From NCBI GenBank assembly GCA_964633725.1, contig CAZWHY010000002.1:1-64000 (forward strand): a stretch of 64,000 nt of DNA, in the 5' to 3' direction. Position 1 is the first letter of the stretch; each line of letters starts with the position of its first letter. This stretch comes from Berkiella_A sp964633725 (GTDB lineage: Bacteria > Pseudomonadota > Gammaproteobacteria > Berkiellales > Berkiellaceae). The notes beneath the pieces are model-generated. The model saw only the letters and a program-made list of their open reading frames with translations, was not told the origin of the DNA and ran no database searches. The translations under genes and the position numbers were made by a program. Shown piece after piece: positions 8,032-15,604 of the stretch.

Positions 8032-8748
8032 TTATGTCTTTTTTTTGGATTTAGGTTTTTCCGCGTTTGTTAAATATTTGATGTTACGATCAAAACTTTT
8101 AAATGCCTTTGTTATAAGGGAAATGCCAGAAGCTGCTAATTTACCCGCTGGAATGCCAACGATATTAATTTCTTTTAGAGCTTTAACAATATTTTCTGCG
8201 TCATTGTTTAGTTCATATTGCTCAAATCTTGCTTTAAATTCCTTTGTTTTTATTGAGTCTGGTAGCAATTCATTTAGCAGTTCAACAAATGCGACTAATT
8301 CCATTTTAACTAAGTCAGAGTTGAATGATGAGTCAGAAAAATGGTGAATTGTCCTTAGTTTTTCCTTCAACAGGTTTTGAGCAAATTCACTTCTGACTTC
8401 AATAATAACAATACCATTTTTAATCTTAAACAAATCTATTGCGTTTTCAAGTAGCTCAGTTTCTTTTTTTAGGACGGATTCTTGGTCAGCATTAAAAAGC
8501 TCTCTATTTTTTTGCTCAAGGTCAATTTCGTAGATCATTTTTTTTAATTTAGACTCTGGGATCATTAACTGCTTGCTGAGCTCAAAATAGTTCTTCCTGT
8601 CATACTCATGAGCATCAAGTAAATAATTCAGAGTTTTCAATTGTAATTCGCGAGAACTTAATTTTGTTAAACCCGATTGATATATTTCATCAATAAACAA
8701 TTTAGTTATTTTAACAAGCTTAGTATTTGTAGTTAACGTTGGTTTCAT
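8032..8748 (-). CDS. hypothetical helical protein upstream of AbiJ
   Basis: 238 residues, no family recognised. Residues 28-75 (SSRELQLKTLNYLLDAH, YFELSKQLMIPESKLKKMI) look like a helix-turn-helix. A coiled stretch follows to about 105, then a strand (NGIVIIEVRSEFAQNLL). The C-terminus has a glycine-containing apolar helix (IVGIPAGKLAASGISLITKAF) and a basic tail. The layout echoes the protein at 3580-4224. It stands 111 bases upstream of the AbiJ gene in the same direction, so the two may form one defence unit. The 7921-8031 gap contains the short repeat motif. Confidence 0.6.
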   Translation of the reverse strand: MKPTLTTNTKLVKITKLFIDEIYQSGLTKLSSRELQLKTLNYLLDAHEYDRKNYFELSKQLMIPESKLKKMIYEIDLEQKNRELFNADQESVLKKETELLENAIDLFKIKNGIVIIEVRSEFAQNLLKEKLRTIHHFSDSSFNSDLVKMELVAFVELLNELLPDSIKTKEFKARFEQYELNNDAENIVKALKEINIVGIPAGKLAASGISLITKAFKSFDRNIKYLTNAEKPKSKKKT

Positions 8749-8850
8749 TTTTATATCTTTTCAATGTGAGACGTTACTTATTTCGGCTAACTTCAGCAAT
8801 ACATTAGAAAATTAACCACATGAAAAAACAGTCTGTGTTATGGGAGCTAT

Positions 8851-9046
8851 GAGGATGCAAGGACACCCAGCTAACCATATAGGGGTGTCCTCCCGGCCAC
8901 ATGTTTATACGGGGCACAGAAGCGCAATACCTGTGCAGTAACTGATCTCCGGGCTACCCCTTGTTTCAGGTAGCACAGTCAAAAACGCTGTAGAAATCAA
9001 AATGTCATAAGATGTCACTATAAAGTTTGCCAATAAATCTCAGCTA
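8851..9046. repeat. island hairpin element, copy b, with short motif
   Basis: Begins with GATGCAAGGACACCCA (8854-8869), which pairs with GGGTGTCC at 8883-8890 to form a hairpin. The leader ATACGGGGCACAGAAGCGC starts at 8907. The main hairpin GTGC...GCAC spans 8933-8976 (GTGC, TA, CTGA pairing with TCAG, TA, GCAC). A further 70 bases are shared with the copy at 11043-11120. The element lies upstream of the 8032-8748 gene. Confidence 0.8.
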
Positions 9047-9160
9047 GCTACCTTGGATGGTAGAAGCGTTTCTACCATTGATGCCTGGATTCGTAGAGGT
9101 ATGCCCTTCACTTAGGTATAAAGCCAACGAGTGGCAGTTTAACGTTTTTGGGCTTGTTAA
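9020..9160 (+). pseudogene. remnant of a phage terminase small subunit (Nu1-like) gene
   Basis: Plus-strand translation from about 9029 gives KSQLATLDGRSVSTIDAWIR followed by RGMPF, the helix-turn-helix region of Nu1-type DNA-packaging proteins. A stop follows, and after a frame change comes YKANEWQFNVF, the next part of that domain. A shorter fragment of the same sequence (KSQLATLVVRSVPIIDA) occurs after 11105. No start codon or intact frame remains. It indicates phage or satellite ancestry of the repeat element. Confidence 0.6.
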
Positions 9161-9305
9161 GTAGTGCGTAGCAGCCAGCCAGTAGAGCGAGTACCAATTT
9201 GATTTACTTTGGAAATTGATTTTCGGATATACGCAAATAGATAGTGCTTCTACTGAGACCGGTTAAATTTTTAATTTCTGGTAATCGTAAAACTCTTTCA
9301 GACAT
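9157..9305 (-). pseudogene. AlpA-type regulator, interrupted
   Basis: From an ATG at 9305 preceded by AGGAG, translation reads MSERVLRLPEIKNLTGLSRS followed by TIYLRISENQFPK, a clear AlpA-family (prophage CP4-57 type) helix-turn-helix. An in-frame stop follows, and the continuation (IKL, then GTRSTGWLL after a frame change) is broken. A 36-residue truncated product could still be made. It is converging with the Nu1-like remnant. AlpA homologues activate int/excision genes in P4-like satellites. Confidence 0.7.
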
Positions 9306-9371
9306 TGTTATCTCCTAATGTAATGGTTAAAATGTTCACCTATAAGTGCAAAGTGTTTTTTTAGGAAAATG

Positions 9372-10652
9372 TTAATTGAATAAATATTTTTTAAAGTCAT
9401 TTTGATATGCGCGGCTAATTGAATCTGCATTAGATTGAACTATTTGTATAGTGCTAACGGGCTTAAAAGAGCCAATATTATTTCCCAAAGTTTTAAATTC
9501 TTGGAATAAAGAATTCATTTCTCCTTTGTAGTTTAAATATTTTATTGTTTTATTGTCTAGGATTCTTTGAGTTGAGCGCAATTCATCAGGAATGCCTAAA
9601 ATATTTAAATTATCTCGGTCAAAGCCGAACCCAATAAAAATAATATCTTTGGCCCAAATTAGATCTGATTTATGGTCTTTTATCTCTTGCTTTAAATTAG
9701 CACTATTTTGCCTTTCGTCGTACATTGTTTTAATGTTTTTATAATTGCATAAGCTAAAAATAAATCTTTTAAAGCTTTGGATAGAATTTTTTGTTGGAGG
9801 GCCGACGTGTCGAAGTGAATTTTCGCCTGGATTGATGTCAGCGTACTGGCCGTATGCTGAGGAATCTAAATCATATAAGTGACCATAGACATGACGGATT
9901 AATAAATTGTTGAGAAACTCATCTGCCAATGTCGTAGGTGATTTTGGGGCGACTTGTGAGAAGAGCTCTATGTTTTTGAGCCGTGATTGTAGATAGTGGT
10001 CTAAGCTTAGGTCATAATTAAAAGTTATAAATCTAATATTATTATCTAATAACGCATTAGGTTTGTCTGCACATTCAGAGACAATATCATTTAACAATAA
10101 AGAGTACCAGTTGTCATCTTTTTCGTCGGTACGTAATGATTTATTAATCTCGAATTTATTTTTGTTTTCTCTTTTTAATAAAGAATATATTATCATGGTT
10201 TTGCCAGCTTTAGCATAAGAGGGGTTGTCCCTTAAAAAAGCATCAATTGAGATTGGATCAAATGTTCGCAAAACGTTATTAAGTTTATTAAATATATCAA
10301 TGCGTTTAATTTGAGTATGAAAGAAGTGATTGGCTATTTTTGATATGCTTTTATTAAACTTAATGAAATATGTCGATTTAGCTTTATTTATAAAGTCATC
10401 TTGTTGCATGGAATCTAAAGATTTTTCTATCTGAAGTAATTCACTCTCAATTCTGGAGAATTCATATAAAGTATCATGCTTAAGATCACTTTCATTCCAA
10501 AATGGGGAGGAGGTATCTTTTTTATACATTGGAATAAAGATATCATCTTCCATATCCTTCAAGATTTGAGTTATTAAATCTTTACCTAGTGGATATCCGT
10601 AAGGAAAGCTAGCTCCTGCTCCCAAGATGAAAAGCGTATTTGTTTTAAACAT
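9372..10652 (-). CDS. SIR2-like domain protein, probable NAD-consuming defence protein
   Basis: A 426-residue protein. The SIR2-like Rossmann signature is visible: GAGASFPYGYPLG from residue 11, FITFNYDLSLDHYL with NYD at 212-214, VYGHLYD at 255 with a possible catalytic His, and IIFIGFGFDRDNL near 345. Stand-alone SIR2-like proteins in this setting are commonly antiphage NADases (family knowledge); the specific trigger is unknown. No membrane segment is visible. Start chosen at the ATG that puts the GAGAS motif ten residues from the N-terminus; no clear ribosome-binding site precedes it. It is flanked by copies of the island repeat and by the AlpA remnant. Confidence 0.88.
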   Translation of the reverse strand: MFKTNTLFILGAGASFPYGYPLGKDLITQILKDMEDDIFIPMYKKDTSSPFWNESDLKHDTLYEFSRIESELLQIEKSLDSMQQDDFINKAKSTYFIKFNKSISKIANHFFHTQIKRIDIFNKLNNVLRTFDPISIDAFLRDNPSYAKAGKTMIIYSLLKRENKNKFEINKSLRTDEKDDNWYSLLLNDIVSECADKPNALLDNNIRFITFNYDLSLDHYLQSRLKNIELFSQVAPKSPTTLADEFLNNLLIRHVYGHLYDLDSSAYGQYADINPGENSLRHVGPPTKNSIQSFKRFIFSLCNYKNIKTMYDERQNSANLKQEIKDHKSDLIWAKDIIFIGFGFDRDNLNILGIPDELRSTQRILDNKTIKYLNYKGEMNSLFQEFKTLGNNIGSFKPVSTIQIVQSNADSISRAYQNDFKKYLFN

Positions 10653-10789
10653 AATATTGCCGAATAGTTGGTTGTTTATATAACAAAACAGTTAAGTTTC
10701 ACTGTTAATACAATTTGATAAGACTAAAGTTTATAGAGAGTATATGTTAGTTGGTATGATAAATGCGACAATAAATAAATTACTTTGAT

Positions 10790-11290
10790 ATCTTGGGTCC
10801 TTCCCAGCTCTTAACTAAACGGGGCACAGAAGCGCAATACCCGTGCAGTAACTGAGTCTGGTTACCATCCCTCCTATTAGTGCAAAATACGATAGTTCTG
10901 ATTAAGTCAGTATTATTGTTATGGGCACTACCCAAAATGGGATGGGATTCGAAAGGCATGGGTCCTTTCTGCCATATCTTAATACGGGGCACAGAAGCGC
11001 AATACCCGTGCAGTAACTGAGTTCTGGGTTACCCCTTATTTCAGGTAGTGCTGTCAAAAATGCTGTATAAATCAAAATATCATAAGATCTGACTATAAAG
11101 TTTGCCAAAAAGTCTCAGCTAGCTACCTTGGTCGTTAGAAGCGTTCCTATCATTGATGCCTATAGAGCAGGATTGAGATAAATTTTTTAGCGTTACGGGC
11201 CTCAGTTGTACAAAATTTGTGCAGTAACTATTCGAGAATTTTCTACGAACTCAGGTAGTGCGGTTAATAATCTTGTCAAAACCAGAAGTA
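10790..11290. repeat. island hairpin elements, copies c, d and e in series
   Basis: Three copies follow one another in the same orientation between the SIR2 and darT genes. Hairpins lie at 10843-10883, 11008-11051 and 11219-11261, each starting GTGCAGTAACT and, in d and e, ending CAGGTAGTGC. The leader GGGGCACAGAAGCGCAATAC precedes c and d. Copy d also carries the Nu1-like fragment. The minus strand of copy c reads TQLLHGYCASVPR, similar to small Ash-type frames of P4-like satellites. No intact gene is supported in 10653-11389. Confidence 0.8.
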
Positions 11291-11389
11291 TGATATGTCA
11301 TTACATATTAAGTTGGTCTTCTGTGTTTGAATGAAAAGCTCAATACTACTTGTGTTGCTTTGCTCTTATTTGCAGTAGAATAGCTAGCC

Positions 11390-12016
11390 ATGAATCAGCC
11401 AATACCAACACCAATTTTTCGCTTCTTTCACCTGGATAATTTACATATGTATCTTAGAAGAAAGCGGTTACACTCGCCAAATACGGTGCTAGATGATGGA
11501 ATTATTTATCGACCTATTCATGATGAAGGCATTCAAGGTAAAAGGGCAAATAAGACTATCCCTTGTGGAAATAACGGAGTGATTCATGATTACATTCCAT
11601 TTTATCTTGGACCACGATCCCCCATGCTTCTAAAAATAAGCAATGGGTTGGCTCAATCTAAAATAATATATTTATACTGTAGTGCCCAACAGGTCGTAGA
11701 ATCGGGTCATTCCATCGTTTTTTCAGATGGGCATGGAATTATGAGACTAACAAAATGGTATGATTCACTTGATGATTTAAAAATATTAGATTGGGAGACG
11801 ATATATGCTACTACTTGGCATGATACCCAAGAAGATCCAGATCGTAAGCGCCGTAAACAAGCTGAATTTTTGGTGCATAACACACTGCCTTGGGACCTAG
11901 TTAGTAAAATTGTAGTGAGAGATAACAATGTTAAGGCACAGGTTGAATCGATTTTTAAACAATATGACTCTAAACTAACAAAAGATATTATAGTTAAAGC
12001 AAACTGGTATTATTGA
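11390..12016 (+). CDS. darT: DarT DNA ADP-ribosyltransferase toxin
   Basis: A 208-residue toxin that transfers ADP-ribose from NAD to thymidine (or another base) in single-stranded DNA and blocks replication; known as TA and antiphage system. The family signature is clear: IFRFFHLDNLHMYL at 9-22, IPCGNNGVIHDYIPFYLGPR at 57-76, and KQAEFLVHNTLPWDL with catalytic Glu159. Length equals typical DarT. The cognate darG starts four bases after the stop, so the two are co-translated. Only a weak ribosome-binding site precedes it, which would keep toxin levels low. A possible -10 box TAGAAT lies about 12 bases before the start. Confidence 0.96.
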   Translation: MNQPIPTPIFRFFHLDNLHMYLRRKRLHSPNTVLDDGIIYRPIHDEGIQGKRANKTIPCGNNGVIHDYIPFYLGPRSPMLLKISNGLAQSKIIYLYCSAQQVVESGHSIVFSDGHGIMRLTKWYDSLDDLKILDWETIYATTWHDTQEDPDRKRRKQAEFLVHNTLPWDLVSKIVVRDNNVKAQVESIFKQYDSKLTKDIIVKANWYY

Positions 12017-12020
12017 CATC

Positions 12021-13097
12021 ATGATTAAGCTAACTAGTGGAAATTTATTAAAAAGTAACGCACAAGCGCTTGTAAATACCGTTAATTGTGATGGGTATAT
12101 GGGCAAAGGTATTGCTTTGCAATTTAAACAGGCCTTTCCTAATAATTACAAGGCTTATCATAATGCATGTAAACGAGGGGAAGAAGTTGTTCCAGGAAAA
12201 ATGTTTGTTTTTGAGGAACAAACAGAAAGTGGGTCTAAAATCATTATTAATTTCCCAACTAAGCGGCATTGGCGTTCAAAATCTCGGCTGGAAGATATCA
12301 AGCTTGGTTTAGGGTCACTTCTTTCAGTTATTAAAGAGTACAAGATACAGTCTATAGCAATACCTCCACTAGGTTGTGGCCTAGGTGGGTTAAAATGGGA
12401 GGTTGTAAAGCCATTGATTGAAGAAGCATTTTTAACAATGCCTGAGATCGAGGTACTTTTATATGAACCTAAAGGGGCGCCCTCTCCCAAAGATATGCCT
12501 GTTCGAACTCAAAAGAAGATGACAGTTGCAAGAGCTTTATTTATTCAATTGATGAAAAAATATAAAGAGTGTGATTATTCTTTAACCTTGCTTGAGATTC
12601 AAAAGTTAGCTTATTTTCTCCAAGAAGCAGGGCAGCCATTACGATTGCAATTCACAAAGTATTACTATGGACCTTATGCAAATAATTTAAATAGAGTCCT
12701 TGAGGCCATGGAGTCGCACTATACAACAGGATTTGGTGATGCTCAAAAACCCAATACTGAAATTGAGTTGTTGCCAAATGCCAGCGGGGAAGCAGAAGAG
12801 TTTCTTAATAAGCTATCAAAAGATGAACTGCTAGGAATTAAGCAGAGGTTAGAGCATGTAAGTAATTTAATTGAGGGTTTTGAAACACCTTATAGTATAG
12901 AGCTGCTTGCAACAGTACATTGGGTAGCCGTACATGAGACACCTAAGGTTAGCTCTTTGGAAGAAGCTATAGAAGCTGTTCACAAATGGAACCAAAGGAA
13001 AAAAGATATATATTCTGCTGATCATATTAAAGTTGTATGGGAGCAACTAGCTAATCAGGGGTGGATTAAGCCGGTTGCCAAGATGCCACGTCGATAA
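12021..13097 (+). CDS. darG: DarG macrodomain antitoxin
   Basis: A 358-residue antitoxin. Residues 1-155 are a macrodomain of the DarG/ALC1-like class (ALVNTVNCDGYMGKGIALQF with the ribose-binding loop, then IAIPPLGCGLGGLKW) that removes ADP-ribose from DNA. Residues 165-358 form the C-terminal DarG domain (LEIQKLAYFLQEAGQPLRL, KYYYGPYANNLNRVLEAMES), which in known systems binds and sequesters the toxin. No independent ribosome-binding site is seen, consistent with coupling to darT. The pair is complete and appears intact. Confidence 0.95.
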   Translation: MIKLTSGNLLKSNAQALVNTVNCDGYMGKGIALQFKQAFPNNYKAYHNACKRGEEVVPGKMFVFEEQTESGSKIIINFPTKRHWRSKSRLEDIKLGLGSLLSVIKEYKIQSIAIPPLGCGLGGLKWEVVKPLIEEAFLTMPEIEVLLYEPKGAPSPKDMPVRTQKKMTVARALFIQLMKKYKECDYSLTLLEIQKLAYFLQEAGQPLRLQFTKYYYGPYANNLNRVLEAMESHYTTGFGDAQKPNTEIELLPNASGEAEEFLNKLSKDELLGIKQRLEHVSNLIEGFETPYSIELLATVHWVAVHETPKVSSLEEAIEAVHKWNQRKKDIYSADHIKVVWEQLANQGWIKPVAKMPRR

Positions 13098-13107
13098 GGT
13101 TAAGATG

Positions 13108-13356
13108 CTATTGTTCGAGTATTAATGTATTACCAGTTGGGTTTAATTTTAATATAATACCATCATAAAAGTGCCTCAATATAAAAATACCGAAGCTGAA
13201 GCCTAGGCAAGAAGCAGTAGCTAACGTACCCATTCCAGTGATATAAAACGCCAATGCCATCAGAAGGAATAGGAATCCCATAAGTTTGCTTCCTAGTAAG
13301 AAGAGGGGGCGAATATATAATAAGATGTAGTATATTAAATTCCTTAAAAGTGACAT
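13108..13356 (-). CDS. small two-helix membrane protein
   Basis: 82 residues with an apolar N-terminal half: helices at about 5-40 (LIYYILLYIRPLFLL, MGFLFLLMALAFYI) and 45-65 (GTLATASCLGFSFGIFIL), then a short polar tail (LKLNPTGNTLIL). The gene converges on darG with ten bases between. I recognise no firm family. Upstream on the same strand is a broken coding fragment, so this may be the last surviving gene of a decayed operon near the island end. Confidence 0.55.
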   Translation of the reverse strand: MSLLRNLIYYILLYIRPLFLLGSKLMGFLFLLMALAFYITGMGTLATASCLGFSFGIFILRHFYDGIILKLNPTGNTLILEQ

Positions 13357-13409
13357 TGAATTATTCCTTTAATCAAAATAGTTGGAATGAAAGCTAAGCA
13401 TGATTACCT

Positions 13410-13520
13410 TTATTCATAGAATACATTCCGATAGTTCGGATCACAATAGGGGTACTCATAGTTGCCTATTGGGATGCTTGAGTTAGTGGCATTGTTGGAA
13501 GCTGCATTTAGCTATCGCGG
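13410..13520 (-). pseudogene. C-terminal coding fragment of unknown gene
   Basis: Minus-strand reading ends NNATNSSIPIGNYEYPYC followed by DPNYRNVFYE and a stop at 13410-13412. An in-frame stop lies about 35 codons upstream and another frame (SIAYLVPAIAKCSF) looks coding just before. The amino-acid composition looks like real protein, so a frameshifted remnant upstream of the 82-residue membrane protein gene is likely. No function can be given. Confidence 0.3.
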
Positions 13521-13657
13521 GTACAAGGTAAGCTATAGAGCTGTGTTTGCAATTGCAATAGAGGCACTCAACCCAGGTCTATTGGATATGTCGACGTGAT
13601 AAACATATAAAAAAAACATGTCGAAAAAATCCATTTCATCGACACATCAAGTTGCCC

Positions 13658-13679
13658 CCACACTCCAAAAAGTGTGTGG
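13658..13679. repeat. hairpin CCACACT...AGTGTGG
   Basis: CACACT, six bases, AGTGTG form a short stem close to the island end. It has no T-run and may be a weak terminator or part of the attachment region. The surrounding DNA 13521-13784 shows no gene. Confidence 0.4.
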
Positions 13680-13784
13680 ATATTGGGTATCATGGTTATG
13701 ATTTGTTAGGGTTCGTTAGTCGTAGCAACGGGCGCCTTTGGTTAAAATTACAATAATATCAACGACTTAAAAACCACAAGCCCA

Positions 13785-13830
13785 ACTCATAATCCCTTGG
13801 TCGCAGGTTCGAGTCCTGCCAGGCCCACCA
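13785..13830 (+). other. 3' fragment of a CAU-anticodon tRNA gene (attachment-site remnant)
   Basis: From the anticodon loop ACTCATAATCCC through the T-arm GCAGGTTCGAGTCCTGC to AGGCCCACCA, this is the 3' part of a tRNA-Met or tRNA-Ile2 gene, 46 bases long. The bases upstream do not form the matching 5' acceptor strand (GGGCCTG expected) or D-arm, so it is not a complete tRNA. A tRNA 3' fragment whose homology begins in the anticodon loop is the standard footprint of a tyrosine-recombinase insertion. It marks the right end of the island whose integrase is at 118. Confidence 0.85.
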
Positions 13831-13840
13831 TTTCGCATTA

Positions 13841-13962
13841 TCTTTTTGCCATCTTGTCGTGTTCCTCATTCAAAAAACGCGTCATGTATTACGCATACAT
13901 TCCTTCTTTTTTTCATTTCAGAACACACCAATCTGAAAAAAATCTAAGTGCGAAATTCTTAC
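13841..13962. repeat. long direct repeat, copy 1
   Basis: About 120 bases from TCTTTTTGCCATCTTGTCG through AGAACACACCAATCTG recur 247 bases downstream at 14088-14209 with only a handful of differences. The copies flank unique DNA. They lie directly beyond the tRNA fragment and may mark a second, older insertion or duplication. No reading frame in them is convincing. Confidence 0.85.
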
Positions 13963-14087
13963 GTCGTCTGTTTTCCTCTGACTGCGTTAAACACTTACTC
14001 AAAATGCTCATTGACCAGTCATGTCAATTGCGCTTTTTCGCTGCGCGTTTGCCTGGTCAGTGAAAAATAGTCTTGCAAAAATATCTT

Positions 14088-14209
14088 TCTTTTTGCCACC
14101 TTGTCGTGTTCCTCATTCAAAAAACGTGTCATGTATTACGCATACATTCCTTCTTTTTTTCATTTCAGAACACACCAATCTGGAAAAAATCCAAGTGCGA
14201 AATCCTTTT
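14088..14209. repeat. long direct repeat, copy 2
   Basis: Second copy of the repeat at 13841-13962, same orientation, offset 247 bases. The interval 13963-14087 contains a short inverted pair CTGACCAGTC...GACTGGTCAG-like (TGACCAGTCATGTC and GCCTGGTCAGTG) but no gene. Confidence 0.85.
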
Positions 14210-14248
14210 GAAAACAAGTAGTTATACTTGTTTTTGTGGCAAATATCT

Positions 14249-14302
14249 TCCCCTCAGCCAATTCTGGGAGAGGGTGGCCGATAGGCCGGGTGAGGGTTAA
14301 AT
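14249..14302. repeat. REP-like palindromic repeat, copy 2
   Basis: CCCCTCAGCCAATTCTGGG, then GAGGGTGGCC, GATAGGCCGG and GTGAGGGTTAA closely match the element at 45-94. The following stretch to 14561 contains only a 54-codon frame from 14481 (starting MNKRYEAINIPKEF) that overlaps the bacteriocin end; I do not call it a gene. Confidence 0.6.
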
Positions 14303-14561
14303 TCGTTTATTCCCACTTTTGGAAGGGGGAAGGTGCGATGCACCAGGGGGATTTAACCCACGATATTGGGGCATGCGCTATAATTTTAATTTACGCTGCA
14401 CGTAAACCGAAAAACAGCTTCCGAAAAAAAGTAAGAATGGCGCGGTATAAAACGGTGCCCCTAAGCATAGAGGCAGAACAATGAATAAGAGATACGAAGC
14501 GATTAATATTCCAAAAGAATTTAAAGTCCAGATCGCTAAGTTTTTTTTCGCCATAATATTC

Positions 14562-14885
14562 TCATTTCATTTGTGTAGATGCGTATCCTGCCGCAATGCC
14601 AGCTCCGACGGCAAATGCAATTCCGCCCGATGCAATGCCACTTAAACCAAAGGCTGATGCGGCAGCATATGATACTACTAAACCTACCCAACCTGAGGCA
14701 AGGCTCATAGCAAATCCACCCGTGTCAAAAGAGCCTGAGCTATCGACAAACGCAGCCTTGAGAATGCCGCAATCATCTCCGTCTATCCATATTGTGCCAG
14801 CACAATGCGAGCAGGCGATGCCTTCTAGAGTGCATTTAATGCCGCCTGCAATAACGTCTAATTCTTTTGTATCCAATGTTCTCAT
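14562..14885 (-). CDS. double-glycine-leader bacteriocin/microcin-like peptide precursor
   Basis: 107 residues. The first 15 (MRTLDTKELDVIAGG) are a classical double-glycine leader, with acidic and Leu/Val spacing and GG at 14-15, cleaved by C39-peptidase ABC transporters during export. The predicted mature part starts IKCTLEGIACSHC and has four Cys (18, 25, 28, 39) that could form disulfides, then a Gly/Ala/Ser-rich hydrophobic stretch (about 55-103) typical of membrane-active class II bacteriocins. The gene follows, by one base, a two-helix membrane protein that may give immunity. No dedicated transporter is present in the window, so export in trans would be needed. Confidence 0.75.
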   Translation of the reverse strand: MRTLDTKELDVIAGGIKCTLEGIACSHCAGTIWIDGDDCGILKAAFVDSSGSFDTGGFAMSLASGWVGLVVSYAAASAFGLSGIASGGIAFAVGAGIAAGYASTQMK

Positions 14886-14886
14886 T

Positions 14887-15162
14887 TTATTGATTCCTTA
14901 AGATGGCATGCTCTGTTATTAATTTCGCATCGTTATTAATTTGAGACTGAATAAAATGCTGCATTTCACTGATCGGGCGAGATTTGATGAGGGAAATTTC
15001 CAGCCAAAAATAAGCTAAAATAGCAATGAGAAAACTCTCCTGATGAATAAAAAATACAATCATGCCAACGAAAAGAGTGACCGACTGAATCGCTTTGGTG
15101 CATTGGTATCGCTCGGCTTCATCTTTTAACCGTAAGTATTCTCGAATAAAGTCACGTTCCAT
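14887..15162 (-). CDS. small two-helix membrane protein, candidate bacteriocin immunity protein
   Basis: 91 residues. A polar N-terminus (MERDFIREYLRLKDEAERYQ) is followed by two adjacent transmembrane helices (about 25-60: SVTLFVGMIVFFIHQ, FLIAILAYFWLEISLI) and a polar C-terminus. It is transcribed just ahead of the double-glycine peptide gene. Gene size, topology and adjacency match class II bacteriocin immunity proteins, but there is no sequence motif to prove it. Confidence 0.55.
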   Translation of the reverse strand: MERDFIREYLRLKDEAERYQCTKAIQSVTLFVGMIVFFIHQESFLIAILAYFWLEISLIKSRPISEMQHFIQSQINNDAKLITEHAILRNQ

Positions 15163-15427
15163 AATTTGGTTCCTTAAAATAAGCCCATGGGAAAGCCCAT
15201 CAAGTTTTGTTCATTGATGTATTTGTAAGTGATGCAAAAAGCATAATTAATTTACGCGCAAAACATTGCCTAAATTTAAAATTAGGTTGGTTTTAAAACA
15301 TAAATTTTAATTAAAATAAGTCTAAATCACGCATAGATGTACGATCGTGCTTTTTTATTTTGGTAAGATGAATTACAATGCGCATAGCCATGGGCTTTAC
15401 TCCTGTAGGAAGTTAAGTTTGTGGTTA

Positions 15428-15461
15428 GTTCCTGCGAGGTGTTACAGCACCTTGCAGGAAC
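15428..15461. repeat. 14-bp-arm hairpin
   Basis: GTTCCTGCGAGGTG, loop TTACAG, CACCTTGCAGGAAC pair over 14 positions with a single G-T mismatch. The structure is followed only later by T-rich DNA (15487-15560), so it looks like a REP-type palindrome more than a canonical terminator. Confidence 0.7.
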
Positions 15462-15604
15462 GTATTCGTGCATACTACCGTATTAATTCTTTTCTGACAA
15501 TATCTTTCTTTTTGTTTTATTTTCTTTTTTTCTGTCTGTGTTAAATACTAAATTTTTATGTTTGTGTAGCAAACAATATGATCTCTCTTTGAAAAAGGGA
15601 GAGG

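Noticed and set aside
3233..11261. Hairpin repeats between gene modules as integron attC sites
   Set aside because: No IntI-type integrase with its extra motif, no RYYYAAC/GTTRRRY core pairs at the arms, and modules face both directions with long spacers.
13755..13830. Complete tRNA gene ending at 13830
   Set aside because: The 5' acceptor strand and D-arm are missing; only the part from the anticodon loop to CCA is tRNA-like.
118..13830. Complete prophage
   Set aside because: No capsid, tail, portal, large terminase or lysis genes; only small phage remnants.
14481..14645. Small plus-strand frame starting MNKRYEAINIPKEF
   Set aside because: The first 25 codons look protein-like, but the rest runs antisense through the bacteriocin gene; no firm start signal or family.
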